Positions 49,748 to 59,279 of a stretch of DNA of 64,000 nucleotides are shown here, piece by piece. Location: the NCBI RefSeq assembly GCF_025840185.1, contig NZ_JAMPJU010000006.1, positions 62,001 through 126,000 of the forward strand. The letters are read 5' to 3'. The notes beneath the pieces were generated by a model that ran no database searches, was not told the DNA's origin, and was given only the letters and a program-made list of their open reading frames with translations. Numbering within the stretch: position 1 is the stretch's first letter; every line of letters starts with the position of its first letter. Source of the stretch: Brenneria izbisi (lineage in GTDB: Bacteria > Pseudomonadota > Gammaproteobacteria > Enterobacterales > Enterobacteriaceae). The position numbers and the translations under genes are program-made.

Positions 49748-50509
49748 ATGGCTCGTGTTTCCCATTCAACCCTGATGAAGCTGGCCCCCTGGTTGCTTTT
49801 GCTGTTCATTGTGCTGCTGTGGCAGATGATTGTGACGGCGTTCAGCATTCCTGAATACCTGTTTCCGTCGGTGACGCAGGTGGCGGTCGCGCTGGTGGCC
49901 GACTGGCGTCCGATCATGACTCACTCATTACAAACGCTGTACACCACGCTGGCGGGGTTTGCGCTATCGATTGTGATCGGTCTGCTACTGGGCATTGCGG
50001 TTGGCGCGTCCTCGCTGGTCTATCGTTCGCTGTATCCCATTCTGGTGGGATTCAACTCGATCCCTAAAGTCGCCTTTGTGCCTGTGCTGGTGGTGTGGTT
50101 CGGCATCGGCACCATTCCAGCCATCGCCACTGCGTTTCTGATCTCGTTTTTTCCGATTGTGGTCAACGTGGCGACCGGGCTGGCGACGGTGGAGCCGGAG
50201 CTACAAGACGTGCTGCGTTCGCTGGGCGCCTCGCGTTTCGACATACTGAAGAAAGTCGGCTTGCCGCGAGCGCTGCCGTACTTTTTCGCCTCGTTGAAAG
50301 TGGCGATTACACTGGCGTTTGTCGGTTCGGTGATCTCGGAGACGGTGGCCTCCAATCTGGGTATCGGCTATCTGATGATGTCCGCCAGTTCCACCATGAA
50401 TATGGCGCTGGTGTTCGCCGGGTTGCTGGTGATCGGCGCCATGGGCGTGGTGATGTATGAACTGTTCGCATTTATCGAAAAGCGCATGACGCATTGGGCG
50501 CATCGCTAA
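49748..50509 (+). CDS. ABC transporter permease (nitrate/taurine type)
   Basis: A 253-residue inner-membrane permease with six predicted helices. The EAA loop that contacts the ATPase is seen in DVLRSLGASRFDILKKVGLPRALPYF. FNSIPKVAFVPVLVVWFGIG and GLGYLMM-like LGIGYLMMSASSTMNMALVFAG are usual for SsuC/TauC relatives. It starts 12 bases after the ATPase gene, closing the three-gene transporter operon. Only one permease gene is present, so a homodimer is expected. Confidence 0.92.
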   Translation: MARVSHSTLMKLAPWLLLLFIVLLWQMIVTAFSIPEYLFPSVTQVAVALVADWRPIMTHSLQTLYTTLAGFALSIVIGLLLGIAVGASSLVYRSLYPILVGFNSIPKVAFVPVLVVWFGIGTIPAIATAFLISFFPIVVNVATGLATVEPELQDVLRSLGASRFDILKKVGLPRALPYFFASLKVAITLAFVGSVISETVASNLGIGYLMMSASSTMNMALVFAGLLVIGAMGVVMYELFAFIEKRMTHWAHR

Positions 50510-50584
50510 GCCGCTGCGGGCGGCAAGGCGTTCGCGGCGGTTAAGGGAAAAACATGAACCAAATCTGACAATCAACGGCGATCG

Positions 50585-50698
50585 GCGCACACCGCGGGGG
50601 ACGTTTCGCTCAGGCAGCTTATTCAGGATTACGGCGCCCGACTGGTGCCGGTGGATGACCCCGCCATTAACTGGAATATGGACGCGCCATGTCAGTAA
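50585..50698 (+). pseudogene. C-terminal remnant of a MocA-like nucleotidyltransferase
   Basis: In the gap between the permease and xdhC one frame ends with LRQLIQDYGARLVPVDDPAI and then NWNMDAP before a stop. This resembles the end of MobA-like cytidylyltransferases (MocA type), where GDxGAR...L...D(I/V)DTPED is usual and which commonly accompany xdh genes. About 37 codons remain; the nucleotide-binding N-terminus is missing and there is no start. I read it as a relic of the maturation gene for the Mo-molybdopterin cytosine dinucleotide cofactor. The assignment rests on a short stretch. Confidence 0.5.
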
Positions 50699-50742
50699 GC
50701 TCAATTGCAGGCGCATCAGTCGGGGCGCGTCGGCGTAAGCGA

Positions 50743-51576
50743 TTAGTTTTCGCCGGACGCGGCATTCAGCGGGATAGCGATTTTATCCACCACATTCATG
50801 GATTGCCCGTGAGTGCGATTTTTCACCTGCAACAGTTCGGCCAGGACGCTGATGGCGATCTCCTCCGGTGTTTCCGCGCCGATATCCAATCCGATAGGCG
50901 AGCGCAACTGAGTGATCGTCTCTTCGCTAACGCCTTGCTTGCGCAGCGCGGCTTTTAGCGTCTGCACTTTGCGTCGGCTGGCGAGCAAACCCAGATAAGC
51001 AACCTGAGTAGGGATAAGCCGGGTCAGCGCTTCCCGATCCTGATTGTTGGTGGCGATAATCACGAAGCAGTTGTCATTCAACTGTAGTTCGTCAATGGCC
51101 AGGGTGAAGGTATCGGCGTGAATGCGTCGGCATTGGGGCGGTAATTGCGCAGGGTCCAGATTACCCGGCCAGATATCCAGTACCGTAATACGAAACCCCA
51201 GCGGGGCGGCTGCCTGCGCAATCGCCCGGTTGACGTGGCCGCCGCCAACCAGGATCAACTCAGGCCGGTGCAGATGCACCGCGATATGTACAGTCATCGC
51301 CCCGCCGCAGTCCGAACCAATGGCGCCTTCCCCTTGTCGGGCCATACGTCCCTGAAAGACGCGCGACTCGCCTTGTGCCAGCGCTTGCAGCGCCTGTTCC
51401 AGCACCAGTCTTTCCATCATGCCCCCACCGATGGTGCCCGTCATATTTCCCTGATCATCCACGATCATTCCGGCGGCATGGCGAGGCGTGGAACCGCGAC
51501 TCTCGATAATCTGAATAAACGCGAAACTGAGGTTGTTCTTTTCCAACTCAGCCGCATGAGCAAACAGTCCGATCAT
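50743..51576 (-). CDS. xdhC: XdhC, xanthine dehydrogenase maturation factor
   Basis: Binds molybdenum cofactor, promotes its sulfuration and delivers it to XdhB. The 277 residues have the XdhC/CoxI N-domain (IIESRGSTPRHAAGMIVDD, GTIGGGMMERLVLEQAL, GAIGSDCGGAMTVHIA) and a C-terminal Rossmann domain (LILVGGGHVNRAIAQAAAPLG, YLGLLASRRKVQTL, RSPIGLDIGAETPEEIAIS). AAGGGGAAAACC precedes the ATG. It lies on the opposite strand from xdhAB, separated from them by the transporter, and is divergent from guaD. Confidence 0.95.
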   Translation of the reverse strand: MIGLFAHAAELEKNNLSFAFIQIIESRGSTPRHAAGMIVDDQGNMTGTIGGGMMERLVLEQALQALAQGESRVFQGRMARQGEGAIGSDCGGAMTVHIAVHLHRPELILVGGGHVNRAIAQAAAPLGFRITVLDIWPGNLDPAQLPPQCRRIHADTFTLAIDELQLNDNCFVIIATNNQDREALTRLIPTQVAYLGLLASRRKVQTLKAALRKQGVSEETITQLRSPIGLDIGAETPEEIAISVLAELLQVKNRTHGQSMNVVDKIAIPLNAASGEN

Positions 51577-51840
51577 TCAGGTTTTCCCCTTTTTGTTGTC
51601 AGTTGGCCTGCACCGCCGTGCGTCGAGGTGCCAGAGCGGATGGACCAGGGCAGATGTGCCATAGCGATTTACCCAAAAATTAAGCAAAAGTTGTGCCTGT
51701 TCGCCGCACCGGTAGCGTTTATTTTTTTAACCGTATCTGTTTTAAATTTTCACTTTTTTTAAATTTTAATTGTGGTACGGCAATTGCTAATTAATTGTTA
51801 ATAGATACATCATGAGTAGGATCAGCAACAGGGGATGAAC

Positions 51841-53172
51841 ATGTCGGCGACCTATACGCAGGCCATACGAGGCAGTTTTTTTGATATTACCGGGCCAGCG
51901 CAAAACCCGGCGCAGATTGTCCGTCAGGCGCGTTACCTTGAAGATGGATTGTTATTGATTAATGCAGGCAAAATTCTCAGTCTGACGCCGTGGCATGAGG
52001 GAGAAAAACAGCTTGATGATGGGCAGGAATTTATTGATTACCGTGGAAAAATTATTGTTCCTGGGTTTATCGATACTCATATTCATTATCCGCAAACTGA
52101 AATTATCGGCGCTTACGGCGAGCAGTTGCTCGAATGGTTGCAGCGTTACACCTTTCCGGCGGAAAGCCAGTATGGTTGTCCGCATCACGCGGCGCGGATG
52201 TCGGCGTTTTTTCTACGGCAGTTGCTCAGTAACGGCACCACCACCGCACTGGTTTTCGGTACGGTGCATCCTGAGTCGGTGGAAGCGTTGTTCGGCGCGG
52301 CGCAACAGTTGGAGATGCGGTTGATCGCCGGCAAAGTCATGATGGATCAGAACGCGCCGGATGAATTGATCGAAACCCCGGCGGACAGCTATCAACGGAC
52401 GCGGGAACTGATCCTGCGCTGGCATAAGCGCGGTCGCCTGGGTTATGCCCTGACGCCACGTTTCGCCCCCACTTCGTCGCCTGAATTGTTATCCGCCGTT
52501 CAGCGTCTGCGTGAAGAGTTTCCTGATGTCTGGATGCATACGCATCTGAGTGAAAACCAGCAGGAAATCGCCTGGGTCAAATCCCTGTATCCTGAACATA
52601 ACGGTTATCTGGATGTATACGATCACTATCATCTGACCGGGCGGCGCAGCGTGTTTGCTCACTGTGTGCATCTTGAGGAACACGAGTGGGATCGCCTGAG
52701 CCACACCCGGTCATCGATCGCGTTTTGCCCTACCTCCAACCTGTTTTTGGGCAGCGGCTTATTCCGGCTGCAAACCTGCTGGGATAAATCGGTATTGATG
52801 GGCATGGGGACGGATGTCGGCGCGGGAACCACGTTCAGCATGTTGAAAACGCTGGGAGAAGCCTACAAGGTGGGCCAGTTGCAGCATTATTCCCTGTCCG
52901 CCTGTGAAGCGCTTTATCACGCCACGCTCGGCGGCGCCAGAGCGCTGGATCTGGATACGGTGGTCGGCAACTTTACTAGCGGCAAAGAGGCCGATTTCGT
53001 AGTGCTTGATCCGGCGGCGACGCCATTGCAGCGATTGCGTCAGGCTAACAGCCAGACCATTTTTGAACGGTTGTTTATCCTGATGACGCTGGGCGACGAG
53101 CGCAATATTGCCGCTACCTGGGTAAACGGCCAATGTGTCTGGCGGCAGGGCGACGAGGAGATGGCGGCCTGA
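51841..53172 (+). CDS. guaD: Guanine deaminase
   Basis: Zinc amidohydrolase that deaminates guanine to xanthine, feeding XdhAB. The 443 residues (E. coli 439) carry the metal motif DTHIHYPQ, the GEQLLEWLQRYTFPAE segment, the histidines in MHTHLSENQQEI and FAHCVHLEEHEW, and the aspartate in GMGTDVGAGTTF. ATG 51841 (MSATYTQAIRGSF) has AGGGG six bases upstream; an ATG two codons earlier is open. It ends the purine cluster; the ula operon converges on it. Confidence 0.96.
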   Translation: MSATYTQAIRGSFFDITGPAQNPAQIVRQARYLEDGLLLINAGKILSLTPWHEGEKQLDDGQEFIDYRGKIIVPGFIDTHIHYPQTEIIGAYGEQLLEWLQRYTFPAESQYGCPHHAARMSAFFLRQLLSNGTTTALVFGTVHPESVEALFGAAQQLEMRLIAGKVMMDQNAPDELIETPADSYQRTRELILRWHKRGRLGYALTPRFAPTSSPELLSAVQRLREEFPDVWMHTHLSENQQEIAWVKSLYPEHNGYLDVYDHYHLTGRRSVFAHCVHLEEHEWDRLSHTRSSIAFCPTSNLFLGSGLFRLQTCWDKSVLMGMGTDVGAGTTFSMLKTLGEAYKVGQLQHYSLSACEALYHATLGGARALDLDTVVGNFTSGKEADFVVLDPAATPLQRLRQANSQTIFERLFILMTLGDERNIAATWVNGQCVWRQGDEEMAA

Positions 53173-53227
53173 TCCCATTGCGGCGTGGCATGGCTTTTCT
53201 CCGGTTCGCCGCCGCGCCGCAGCCTTG

Positions 53228-53917
53228 TCACCGCTGCCCGTAATAGGCATTGGGGCCATGTTTGCGGCTGAAGTGTTTGTTCATCAGGTGATCGTCGATA
53301 AGTTGCAGGCCCGGATTAATGGAGCAAGCGATCCACGCCATTTTCGCGACTTCCTCCATCACCACCGCATTGTGGACGGCTTCGTCCGCATCCTTTCCCC
53401 AACAGAAAGGCCCGTGCTGATAAACGATGATCCCCGGCGTATGTAACGGGTTGCCGTCGCCCAGGGTTTGAGCGATGACCTCGCCGGTGTTTTTTTCATA
53501 CGCTTGCTCGACTTCTTGCGGCGTTAATGGCCGGGTACAAGGGATATCGCCATAAAAGTAATCGGCGTGGGTCGTTCCCAGCGCCGGGATCGCCAGCCCC
53601 GCCTGCGCCCAGGCGGTAGCATGTGTGGAATGCGTATGGACAATGCCGCCGATTTGCGGATAACGACGATAAAGCGCCAGATGCGTCGCCGTATCGGATG
53701 AGGGACGGTATTTGCCTTCTACGACGTCGCCTTGCATATCCACCACCACCATATCGTCAGGCTGCATCACTTCATAGGCGACGCCGCTGGGCTTGATGAC
53801 GATAACCTGCCGTTGCCGATCGATGGCGCTGACGTTGCCCCAGGTATAGGTCACTAGTCCGTAATGGGGCAGCGCCATATTCGCCTCGAACACCTGCTGT
53901 TTTAGCTGCGCTATCAT
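53228..53917 (-). CDS. ulaF: L-ribulose-5-phosphate 4-epimerase UlaF
   Basis: Class II aldolase-fold zinc enzyme that turns L-ribulose-5-phosphate into D-xylulose-5-phosphate, the last step of ascorbate use. The 229 residues show [12 protein letters not shown], the zinc histidines in [14 protein letters not shown] and the third in YQHGPFCWG. It could be mistaken for AraD, but its place after ulaE marks it as UlaF. The start overlaps ulaE by four bases with GGAGGAAG upstream. Last gene of ulaABCDEF. Confidence 0.95.
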   Translation of the reverse strand: MIAQLKQQVFEANMALPHYGLVTYTWGNVSAIDRQRQVIVIKPSGVAYEVMQPDDMVVVDMQGDVVEGKYRPSSDTATHLALYRRYPQIGGIVHTHSTHATAWAQAGLAIPALGTTHADYFYGDIPCTRPLTPQEVEQAYEKNTGEVIAQTLGDGNPLHTPGIIVYQHGPFCWGKDADEAVHNAVVMEEVAKMAWIACSINPGLQLIDDHLMNKHFSRKHGPNAYYGQR

Positions 53918-54774
53918 GCGACTTCCTCCACCAGCAAACCGGCCCGCGCCATCTGTTGTTTAACCCAGTCACGCGCGGCGGTGATTTCCTTTATCGGATC
54001 GGATGATGTTTCACTCCACATTTCAATTAGATAAGGGCCGCAATAGCCGCTTTCTCTGAGTGTGGCAAAGCAACGCGCAAAATCCACCACGCCGGTGCCG
54101 AACGGCACGTTTTTGAACACGCCGGGGCGCGTGTCCTTTACATGCACCGCCACGATGTGGCCTTTCCCCGCCCGCAGTTCCATCTGCACATCGTTATCCC
54201 ACGCGGACAGGTTGCCAATATCGGGATAAAGCTGAAACCACGGATTATTAAGGTAGTTGGCATAGCCCAGCGCTTTGCTGATGGAGTTCATTAGCGGGTA
54301 GTCCATGATTTCCATTGCCAGCGTCACCTGCGCTCGGCTGGCCATTTCCACCGCCAGTTGCAGGCCATTACGAAAACGTTCCCTGGTGGCGTCGTTAGCC
54401 TGTTGGTAGTAAACATCGTAACCCGCCAGTTGGATCACGCGAATGCCGACATCCTGCGCCAGCCGGATCGCCTTGCGCATGATATCCAACCCCTGATTTC
54501 GCGTCTCGTCATCTTCCGAACCCAGCGGAAAGCGGCGATGCGCGCTCAGACACATTGACGGAACCCGGATGCCGCTGAGGGCAATCGCGGTGACCAGTTC
54601 CAAACGTTGCTCACGGCTCCAGTCCAGGCGCGCCAGACGACCATCACTTTCATCCACCGACATTTCGACAAAATCAAAACCCAGCGTTTTCACCAGTTGC
54701 AGGCGCGCCAGCCAGCTTTCATCCGGCGGCAGGGCTTTTTCATAAATACCGAGTGGAACAGCCTTCATGAGCAT
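53914..54774 (-). CDS. ulaE: L-ribulose-5-phosphate (L-xylulose-5-phosphate) 3-epimerase UlaE
   Basis: Xylose-isomerase-like TIM-barrel metal enzyme that epimerises L-xylulose-5-phosphate to L-ribulose-5-phosphate. The 286 residues (E. coli 284) keep [35 protein letters not shown], the metal glutamate in [19 protein letters not shown], and [10 protein letters not shown] near the end. ATG 54774 has AAGG seven bases upstream; an ATG two codons in is an alternative. The stop overlaps the ulaF ATG. Confidence 0.96.
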   Translation of the reverse strand: MLMKAVPLGIYEKALPPDESWLARLQLVKTLGFDFVEMSVDESDGRLARLDWSREQRLELVTAIALSGIRVPSMCLSAHRRFPLGSEDDETRNQGLDIMRKAIRLAQDVGIRVIQLAGYDVYYQQANDATRERFRNGLQLAVEMASRAQVTLAMEIMDYPLMNSISKALGYANYLNNPWFQLYPDIGNLSAWDNDVQMELRAGKGHIVAVHVKDTRPGVFKNVPFGTGVVDFARCFATLRESGYCGPYLIEMWSETSSDPIKEITAARDWVKQQMARAGLLVEEVA

Positions 54775-54783
54775 GAGATCACC

Positions 54784-55437
54784 TTATCCCCAGAGTTGAG
54801 CGATGCTGTGTTTGAACTCGCGTGCGGCGTCCACCGGATTGGCCGCATCACGGATACTGCGACCGGCGATAAACACATGAATCGGGATCCCTTTGAATAA
54901 CGGCAGATCCGCCAACGCCAGTCCGCCGGTCACCGTGACCTTGAAGCCCATCTCCGCCAGGCGCTTAATGGCGCTGATGTCGGCGTCGCTCCAGGCGATA
55001 CCCGCAGCCTGAGCGTCCCGGCTGCGGTGATAGACCACCTGCCGGATACCGATATCGCGCCAGGCCTGCGCCTGTTCCCAGGTCCAGAAACCGGTCAGTT
55101 CAATTTGAACATCGCCTTTGAATTCGTGCGCGACTTCCAGCGCGCCCGCGGCGGTGTTGATGTCGGCGCAGCAAATGACGGTCACCCAGTCGGCCTGGGC
55201 TTCAAAGCACATGCGCGACAGAATCTTTCCGGCGTCGGCAATTTTGGCGTCGGCCAACACAATCTTGTGCGGATACAGCGATTTCAAATCGCGCACGGCG
55301 CGCACGCCTTCGCCAACGCACAGGATGGTGCCGACTTCAATAATGTCCACCTCTTCGGCAATCAATCGGGTGGTCTGGTAAGCATCGGCCAGCGTCTGGT
55401 TATCCAGCGCCACTTGTAGCATCGGTAAATGAGACAT
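54784..55437 (-). CDS. ulaD: 3-keto-L-gulonate-6-phosphate decarboxylase UlaD
   Basis: Mg2+-dependent member of the orotidine-5-phosphate decarboxylase suprafamily that decarboxylates 3-keto-L-gulonate-6-phosphate to L-xylulose-5-phosphate. The 217 residues keep [15 protein letters not shown], the metal/substrate stretch [30 protein letters not shown] and [15 protein letters not shown] 55437 is preceded by AGGAG at eight bases; a TTG just before it is unlikely. It precedes ulaE by ten bases. Confidence 0.97.
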   Translation of the reverse strand: MSHLPMLQVALDNQTLADAYQTTRLIAEEVDIIEVGTILCVGEGVRAVRDLKSLYPHKIVLADAKIADAGKILSRMCFEAQADWVTVICCADINTAAGALEVAHEFKGDVQIELTGFWTWEQAQAWRDIGIRQVVYHRSRDAQAAGIAWSDADISAIKRLAEMGFKVTVTGGLALADLPLFKGIPIHVFIAGRSIRDAANPVDAAREFKHSIAQLWG

Positions 55438-55452
55438 CAATAAACTCCTTAA

Positions 55453-55920
55453 TCAGCATGCCGCCTTAGCGGTCTGGTCAATCAAATCCAGTACGTCCTG
55501 TTCGGTGCGACAGGCGCGCAGGCGATCGAAATTGGCTTCGTCTTCAAAAAGTTGCACGATCTGCATGATGCCCACTTCCTGATGGGTATTGGCATCAATG
55601 GCCGCCATAGTGATCAGGATATCCACCGGGTCGTTATCTTCGTGGTTGAAAACCAGCGGCGTTTTCAACGTCACCAGCGCAAAGCCGGTTTTTTTAACCC
55701 CTTCTTCCGGGCGGCCATGGGGCATGGCGAGTCCTGGCGCGATGACAAAATAGGGGCCGAATTGTTTTACGCCGTCCAGAATCGCCTGGTAGTAGCGCGG
55801 TTCGACGACATCGGCTGCGACCAGCAGATCAACCCCGATTTTCACCGCCTCCTGCCAGGTGCCGGCTTCGGCCTGCAAACGGATGGAACGATTTTCCGCC
55901 AGCGAGTCACGTAGTTTCAT
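55453..55920 (-). CDS. ulaC: Ascorbate PTS EIIA component UlaC
   Basis: Cytoplasmic phosphocarrier of the L-ascorbate phosphotransferase system (mannitol/fructose-type EIIA fold). The 155 residues carry the phosphorylated His68 in [15 protein letters not shown]. It accepts phosphate from HPr and passes it to the cysteine of UlaB. GGGAG precedes the ATG; it lies nine bases after ulaB. The protein also has the [14 protein letters not shown] region usual for this EIIA class. Confidence 0.96.
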   Translation of the reverse strand: MKLRDSLAENRSIRLQAEAGTWQEAVKIGVDLLVAADVVEPRYYQAILDGVKQFGPYFVIAPGLAMPHGRPEEGVKKTGFALVTLKTPLVFNHEDNDPVDILITMAAIDANTHQEVGIMQIVQLFEDEANFDRLRACRTEQDVLDLIDQTAKAAC

Positions 55921-55929
55921 GCGGGCTCC

Positions 55930-56250
55930 CTATTGTTTTAAGCCTTGTTTTAGATCCGCCGGAAAGTGCGCCTGGATGACGTCCAGCAATTTGGGGCCGA
56001 AATCCGCCGCGGAGAGCATATTGCGCACGCCCACCACATATTTGTTGCCGCTGACTGTGATCTCATCGGCAACATGGGTAGAGGCGATGATGATATCCGC
56101 CCCGCTCAGTTCAGCTTTGTATTCGCCCACCGCACAGCTATTCAGGCTGTGGTCGATTCCCTGTTCGGTCAGAAATTGGCCGACTTTCATTTTCATGATC
56201 ATGGAGCTGCCTTGTCCGCAGCCGCATACCGCCAAAATTCGTACTGTCAT
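55930..56250 (-). CDS. ulaB: Ascorbate PTS EIIB component UlaB
   Basis: A 106-residue phosphocysteine protein (E. coli 101). The P-loop-like active site [10 protein letters not shown] holds Cys9, which takes phosphate from UlaC and gives it to ascorbate during transport by UlaA. GGAG lies before the ATG. It is 15 bases downstream of ulaA in the same operon. Confidence 0.96.
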   Translation of the reverse strand: MTVRILAVCGCGQGSSMIMKMKVGQFLTEQGIDHSLNSCAVGEYKAELSGADIIIASTHVADEITVSGNKYVVGVRNMLSAADFGPKLLDVIQAHFPADLKQGLKQ

Positions 56251-56265
56251 GATGGTGTCTCCAAG

Positions 56266-57663
56266 TCAGTTCACGGGAGTTTCAGTAAGTTGCTTTTCCG
56301 CATCTTCTTCAGCGCGTAATGTCCGGCTGGCAAAGACCATGTAAATCAGTGCAATAACAATGACGACGCTCATAAACCACAGACCGAGCGTCAGCCCCTG
56401 CATCAACGGTGGGGCCAGAATCGACCAGTCCGCCATGCCCATCCATGCGCTCAGCCCGGTCAGTTTTACCGCCCAGACACAGCCAAAGATTTCGATCATG
56501 CCCATCACCAGACAGATCTTCAGCGCGGCGCGCCAGCCGCCGAAATGGTTGGCGAATACGCCGATGGTGGCGTTAGAGAAGAACATCGGTATAAATCCGG
56601 GGATGATCATGATAGGCGAGCCGATGCCGATCAGGATGCCGACAGCGATTAGCTGACCGATGGTGCCCCACATGAAGCCCCATACCACGGCATTGGGCGC
56701 GAAGCTGTAAATGGCGGCGCAGTCGATAGCCAGCACCGCGCCGGGAATCAATCTTTGGGAAATCCCGTTAAAGGCTTCGGAAAGTTCGGCGACGAACATC
56801 CGCACGCCTTGCACAATGATGAAAATGGCGACGGCGAATTGAAAACCGGTTTGCAGGATATAAATCGACCAGTGCACTTTGCCTGCCATTTGTTGCACGG
56901 TGTCCAGCCCGAAGGAGAGCAGGATCGCGCCAAAAAATACCGTCATGACAATGGCGGTGGAGACGATGTTGTCATGGAAGATATTCAGCCAGCCAGGGAG
57001 TTTCAGATTTTCCACGCTCTCTTCTTTTTTCCCCAGATAAGGCGCGAGCTTATAAGCCAGCCAGGAAGCAAACTGTTGCTGGTGGCCGATGGAGAAGCCG
57101 CAGCCATCGGTGACCGCCTGCGTGGGTTTGTACATCATGTTGGAGGTAATGCCCCAGTACAGGGACACCAGCACCGCGCTACAGATGATGGTGGTCCACA
57201 TGGGATAACCGAGAATATAGAAGAAAACCGCGAGCAGACCGGCCTGCTGAAACATGATATGGCCGGTCAGCATGATGGTGCGGATACCGGTGATTCGGCG
57301 CAGCAGCACATAAATAATATTAAGGGCCAGCGCCAGCAGCACGGCGTAGCCCACCCAACTGTAGGCATCGCCCATGCGTTCGATGGTCGCCATCATGGAA
57401 GCATAGGTGTCTGATATCGCGCCATTGATGCCATAAACTTCGGACATTTTGGCCACGACGGGTTTGAACGTACCGGTCAGAATCCCGGAGCCTGCCTGTA
57501 ATAGCATAAAACCGATAATGGTTTTAATGGTTCCTTTAATAATAACGGTAGCGGTTTTGCGTAGTAGTAAATAACCAATAAACGTCACAATCCCCAGCAA
57601 CAAGGGGGCATTGGTCATGACCTGATTAAAGAAAATCGTGAAAACGTTATAGATGGTTTCCAT
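56266..57663 (-). CDS. ulaA: Ascorbate PTS EIIC permease UlaA
   Basis: Membrane transporter that takes up L-ascorbate and releases it as L-ascorbate-6-phosphate. The 465 residues equal E. coli UlaA, with 11 or so helices and intact family segments [38 protein letters not shown] and [22 protein letters not shown] 57663 has GGAG five bases upstream; an in-frame GTG two codons earlier overlaps that site. First gene of ulaABCDEF, divergent from ulaG. Confidence 0.97.
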   Translation of the reverse strand: METIYNVFTIFFNQVMTNAPLLLGIVTFIGYLLLRKTATVIIKGTIKTIIGFMLLQAGSGILTGTFKPVVAKMSEVYGINGAISDTYASMMATIERMGDAYSWVGYAVLLALALNIIYVLLRRITGIRTIMLTGHIMFQQAGLLAVFFYILGYPMWTTIICSAVLVSLYWGITSNMMYKPTQAVTDGCGFSIGHQQQFASWLAYKLAPYLGKKEESVENLKLPGWLNIFHDNIVSTAIVMTVFFGAILLSFGLDTVQQMAGKVHWSIYILQTGFQFAVAIFIIVQGVRMFVAELSEAFNGISQRLIPGAVLAIDCAAIYSFAPNAVVWGFMWGTIGQLIAVGILIGIGSPIMIIPGFIPMFFSNATIGVFANHFGGWRAALKICLVMGMIEIFGCVWAVKLTGLSAWMGMADWSILAPPLMQGLTLGLWFMSVVIVIALIYMVFASRTLRAEEDAEKQLTETPVN

Positions 57664-57759
57664 AAGCACTCCGTTCGGCTTTTGGTCATCCTGTTACGCG
57701 GCACCGTCGAATGCGCTGACGCGATCAGGCCTTTTTTGTAGACGCAATCACTCTATCAA

Positions 57760-57800
57760 TCACAAATAATCATAAAAAGATATTTTTTGATTATTTGTGA
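57760..57800. repeat. 41-bp inverted repeat, probable UlaR operator near ulaA
   Basis: TCACAAATAATCA (57760-57772) and TGATTATTTGTGA (57788-57800) are perfect 13-bp inverted repeats with a 15-base AT-rich spacer that is itself nearly palindromic. The centre is about 117 bases upstream of the ulaA start. Assignment to UlaR is inference from location. Confidence 0.6.
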
Positions 57801-57811
57801 GCGGTGTCGCA
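57796..57811. promoter_or_regulatory. CRP site upstream of ulaA
   Basis: TGTGAGCGGTGTCGCA fits TGTGA-N6-TCACA at nine of ten core bases. It overlaps the right arm of the large inverted repeat, so CRP and the repressor may compete. Confidence 0.6.
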
Positions 57812-58076
57812 ATTATCTTTTTTAAACGCCGATATCTTGATGAATAAAAATTTTATTTATTAATTATCATTATAATTCAATATATTATGTTGTTTATTGA
57901 AATGATTTAAACCATGTCCATCAGTGAGATTTCACCTGCGGTATGATGATTTTTGTAAAATAACCTGATTGTTATCATGCTTTAATAGTGATAAATTTTC
58001 AATAAATAATCAATTGTTGTCATTTTATGATTTTATTTTGATAACGCACCAATATGTCGATGATGAGGTTCACACT

Positions 58077-59141
58077 ATGAGTAAAATCGAGAGTATTACC
58101 CGCGAGTCATGGATCCTGAATACCTTCCCGGAGTGGGGGACCTGGCTGAATGAAGAGATAGAACAAGAGCAGGTGGCGCCAGGCTCATTCGCCATGTGGT
58201 GGCTGGGCTGCACCGGCATCTGGCTGAAATCGGAAGAGGGCGCGAATCTGTGTGTGGATTTCTGGTGCGGCACCGGCAAGCAAAGCCACGCCAATCCGCT
58301 GATGAAGTCAGGCCACCAGATGCAGCGCATGGCGGGGGTGAAAAAATTGCAGCCTAATCTGCGCACCACGCCATTTGTCCTTGATCCGTTCGCCATTCGT
58401 CAGATTGATGCGGTACTGGCGACACATGATCATAACGACCATATTGATGTGAATGTGGCGGCGGCGGTGCTGAAAAACTGTGACGGCAATGTGCCGTTCA
58501 TCGGGCCGCAAAGCTGTGTGGATTTGTGGATCGGTTGGGGGGTGCCGCAGGCGCGTTGCATCGTCGTGAAACCCGGTGATGTCATCGCCATCAAGGACGT
58601 TGAAATTCATGCGCTGGATGCATTCGACCGCACGGCATTGATTACGTTGCCTGCGGAAGAGAAGGCGGCTGGCGTTTTGCCGGATGGCATGGATAAGCGG
58701 GCGGTAAATTATTTGTTCAAAACGCCGGGCGGTAATCTTTATCACAGCGGCGATTCGCATTACTCAAACTATTACGCCAAACATGGCAATGAGCACCACA
58801 TTGATGTGGCGCTGGGGTCTTATGGCGAGAATCCGCGCGGCATCACCGATAAAATGACCAGCGCGGATATATTGCGTATGGCCGAAGCGCTGAACACTAA
58901 AGTGGTGATCCCTTTCCATCATGATATCTGGTCGAATTTTCAGGCTGATCCGCAGGAAATCCGCGTGCTATGGGAAATGAAGAAAGATCGGCTGAAATAT
59001 GGCTTTAAGCCTTTTATCTGGCAGGTCGGCGGCAAATTCACCTGGCCGCAGGACAAGGATAATCTGGAATATCACTATCCGCGCGGATTTGACGATTGTT
59101 TTACCATGGAGCCGGATCTGCCGTTCAAGTCGTTCCTGTGA
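58077..59141 (+). CDS. ulaG: L-ascorbate-6-phosphate lactonase UlaG
   Basis: Metallo-beta-lactamase-fold enzyme (Mn2+-dependent) that opens the lactone of L-ascorbate-6-phosphate to give 3-keto-L-gulonate-6-phosphate for UlaD. The 354 residues equal E. coli UlaG. The metal motif [11 protein letters not shown] is intact, with further ligands in [12 protein letters not shown] and [12 protein letters not shown] 58077 ([20 protein letters not shown]) has GAGG upstream; 36 earlier codons are open but not family-like. It is divergent from ulaA and followed by ulaR. Confidence 0.97.
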   Translation: MSKIESITRESWILNTFPEWGTWLNEEIEQEQVAPGSFAMWWLGCTGIWLKSEEGANLCVDFWCGTGKQSHANPLMKSGHQMQRMAGVKKLQPNLRTTPFVLDPFAIRQIDAVLATHDHNDHIDVNVAAAVLKNCDGNVPFIGPQSCVDLWIGWGVPQARCIVVKPGDVIAIKDVEIHALDAFDRTALITLPAEEKAAGVLPDGMDKRAVNYLFKTPGGNLYHSGDSHYSNYYAKHGNEHHIDVALGSYGENPRGITDKMTSADILRMAEALNTKVVIPFHHDIWSNFQADPQEIRVLWEMKKDRLKYGFKPFIWQVGGKFTWPQDKDNLEYHYPRGFDDCFTMEPDLPFKSFL

Positions 59142-59152
59142 GACTGCCGAAA

Positions 59153-59172
59153 GGGGCATGGCATCATGCCCC
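59153..59172 (+). terminator. hairpin between ulaG and ulaR
   Basis: GGGGCAT (59153-59159) pairs with ATGCCCC (59166-59172) with a 6-base loop, 12 bases after the ulaG stop. No U-tract follows, so it may only attenuate or stabilise the ulaG message. Confidence 0.4.
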
Positions 59173-59219
59173 ATCATCGTCTGGATACATCCGCCGTGCG
59201 AACTTTTGACAAGTTATGA

Positions 59220-59248
59220 TTCAAATTATTAAAAGTGCTCATTATAAT
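59220..59248 (+). promoter_or_regulatory. ulaR promoter
   Basis: A perfect -10 TATAAT (59243-59248) lies 17 bases after TTCAAA (59220-59225). Transcription would start near 59255, about 25 bases before the ulaR ATG. ulaR has its own promoter in E. coli too. Confidence 0.6.
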
Positions 59249-59279
59249 CGGCATTCAGAATCCATTTAACGGGGCCAGC

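Larger units (their letters stand above)
57664..58076. promoter_or_regulatory. ulaA-ulaG divergent control region
   Basis: A 413-base, AT-rich gap that carries the promoters of ulaABCDEF and ulaG. In E. coli this region binds UlaR, CRP and IHF. The nonamer AAATAATCA occurs three times: direct at 57764-57772 and 58004-58012, inverted at 57788-57796. One pair lies toward ulaA and one copy toward ulaG, as expected for operators of a repressor that loops the DNA. No gene is present. Confidence 0.7.

Noticed and set aside
53228-53917. AraD (arabinose pathway) as the name for the epimerase
   Set aside because: The gene overlaps ulaE and ends the ula operon, so UlaF is the better name; no ara genes are near.
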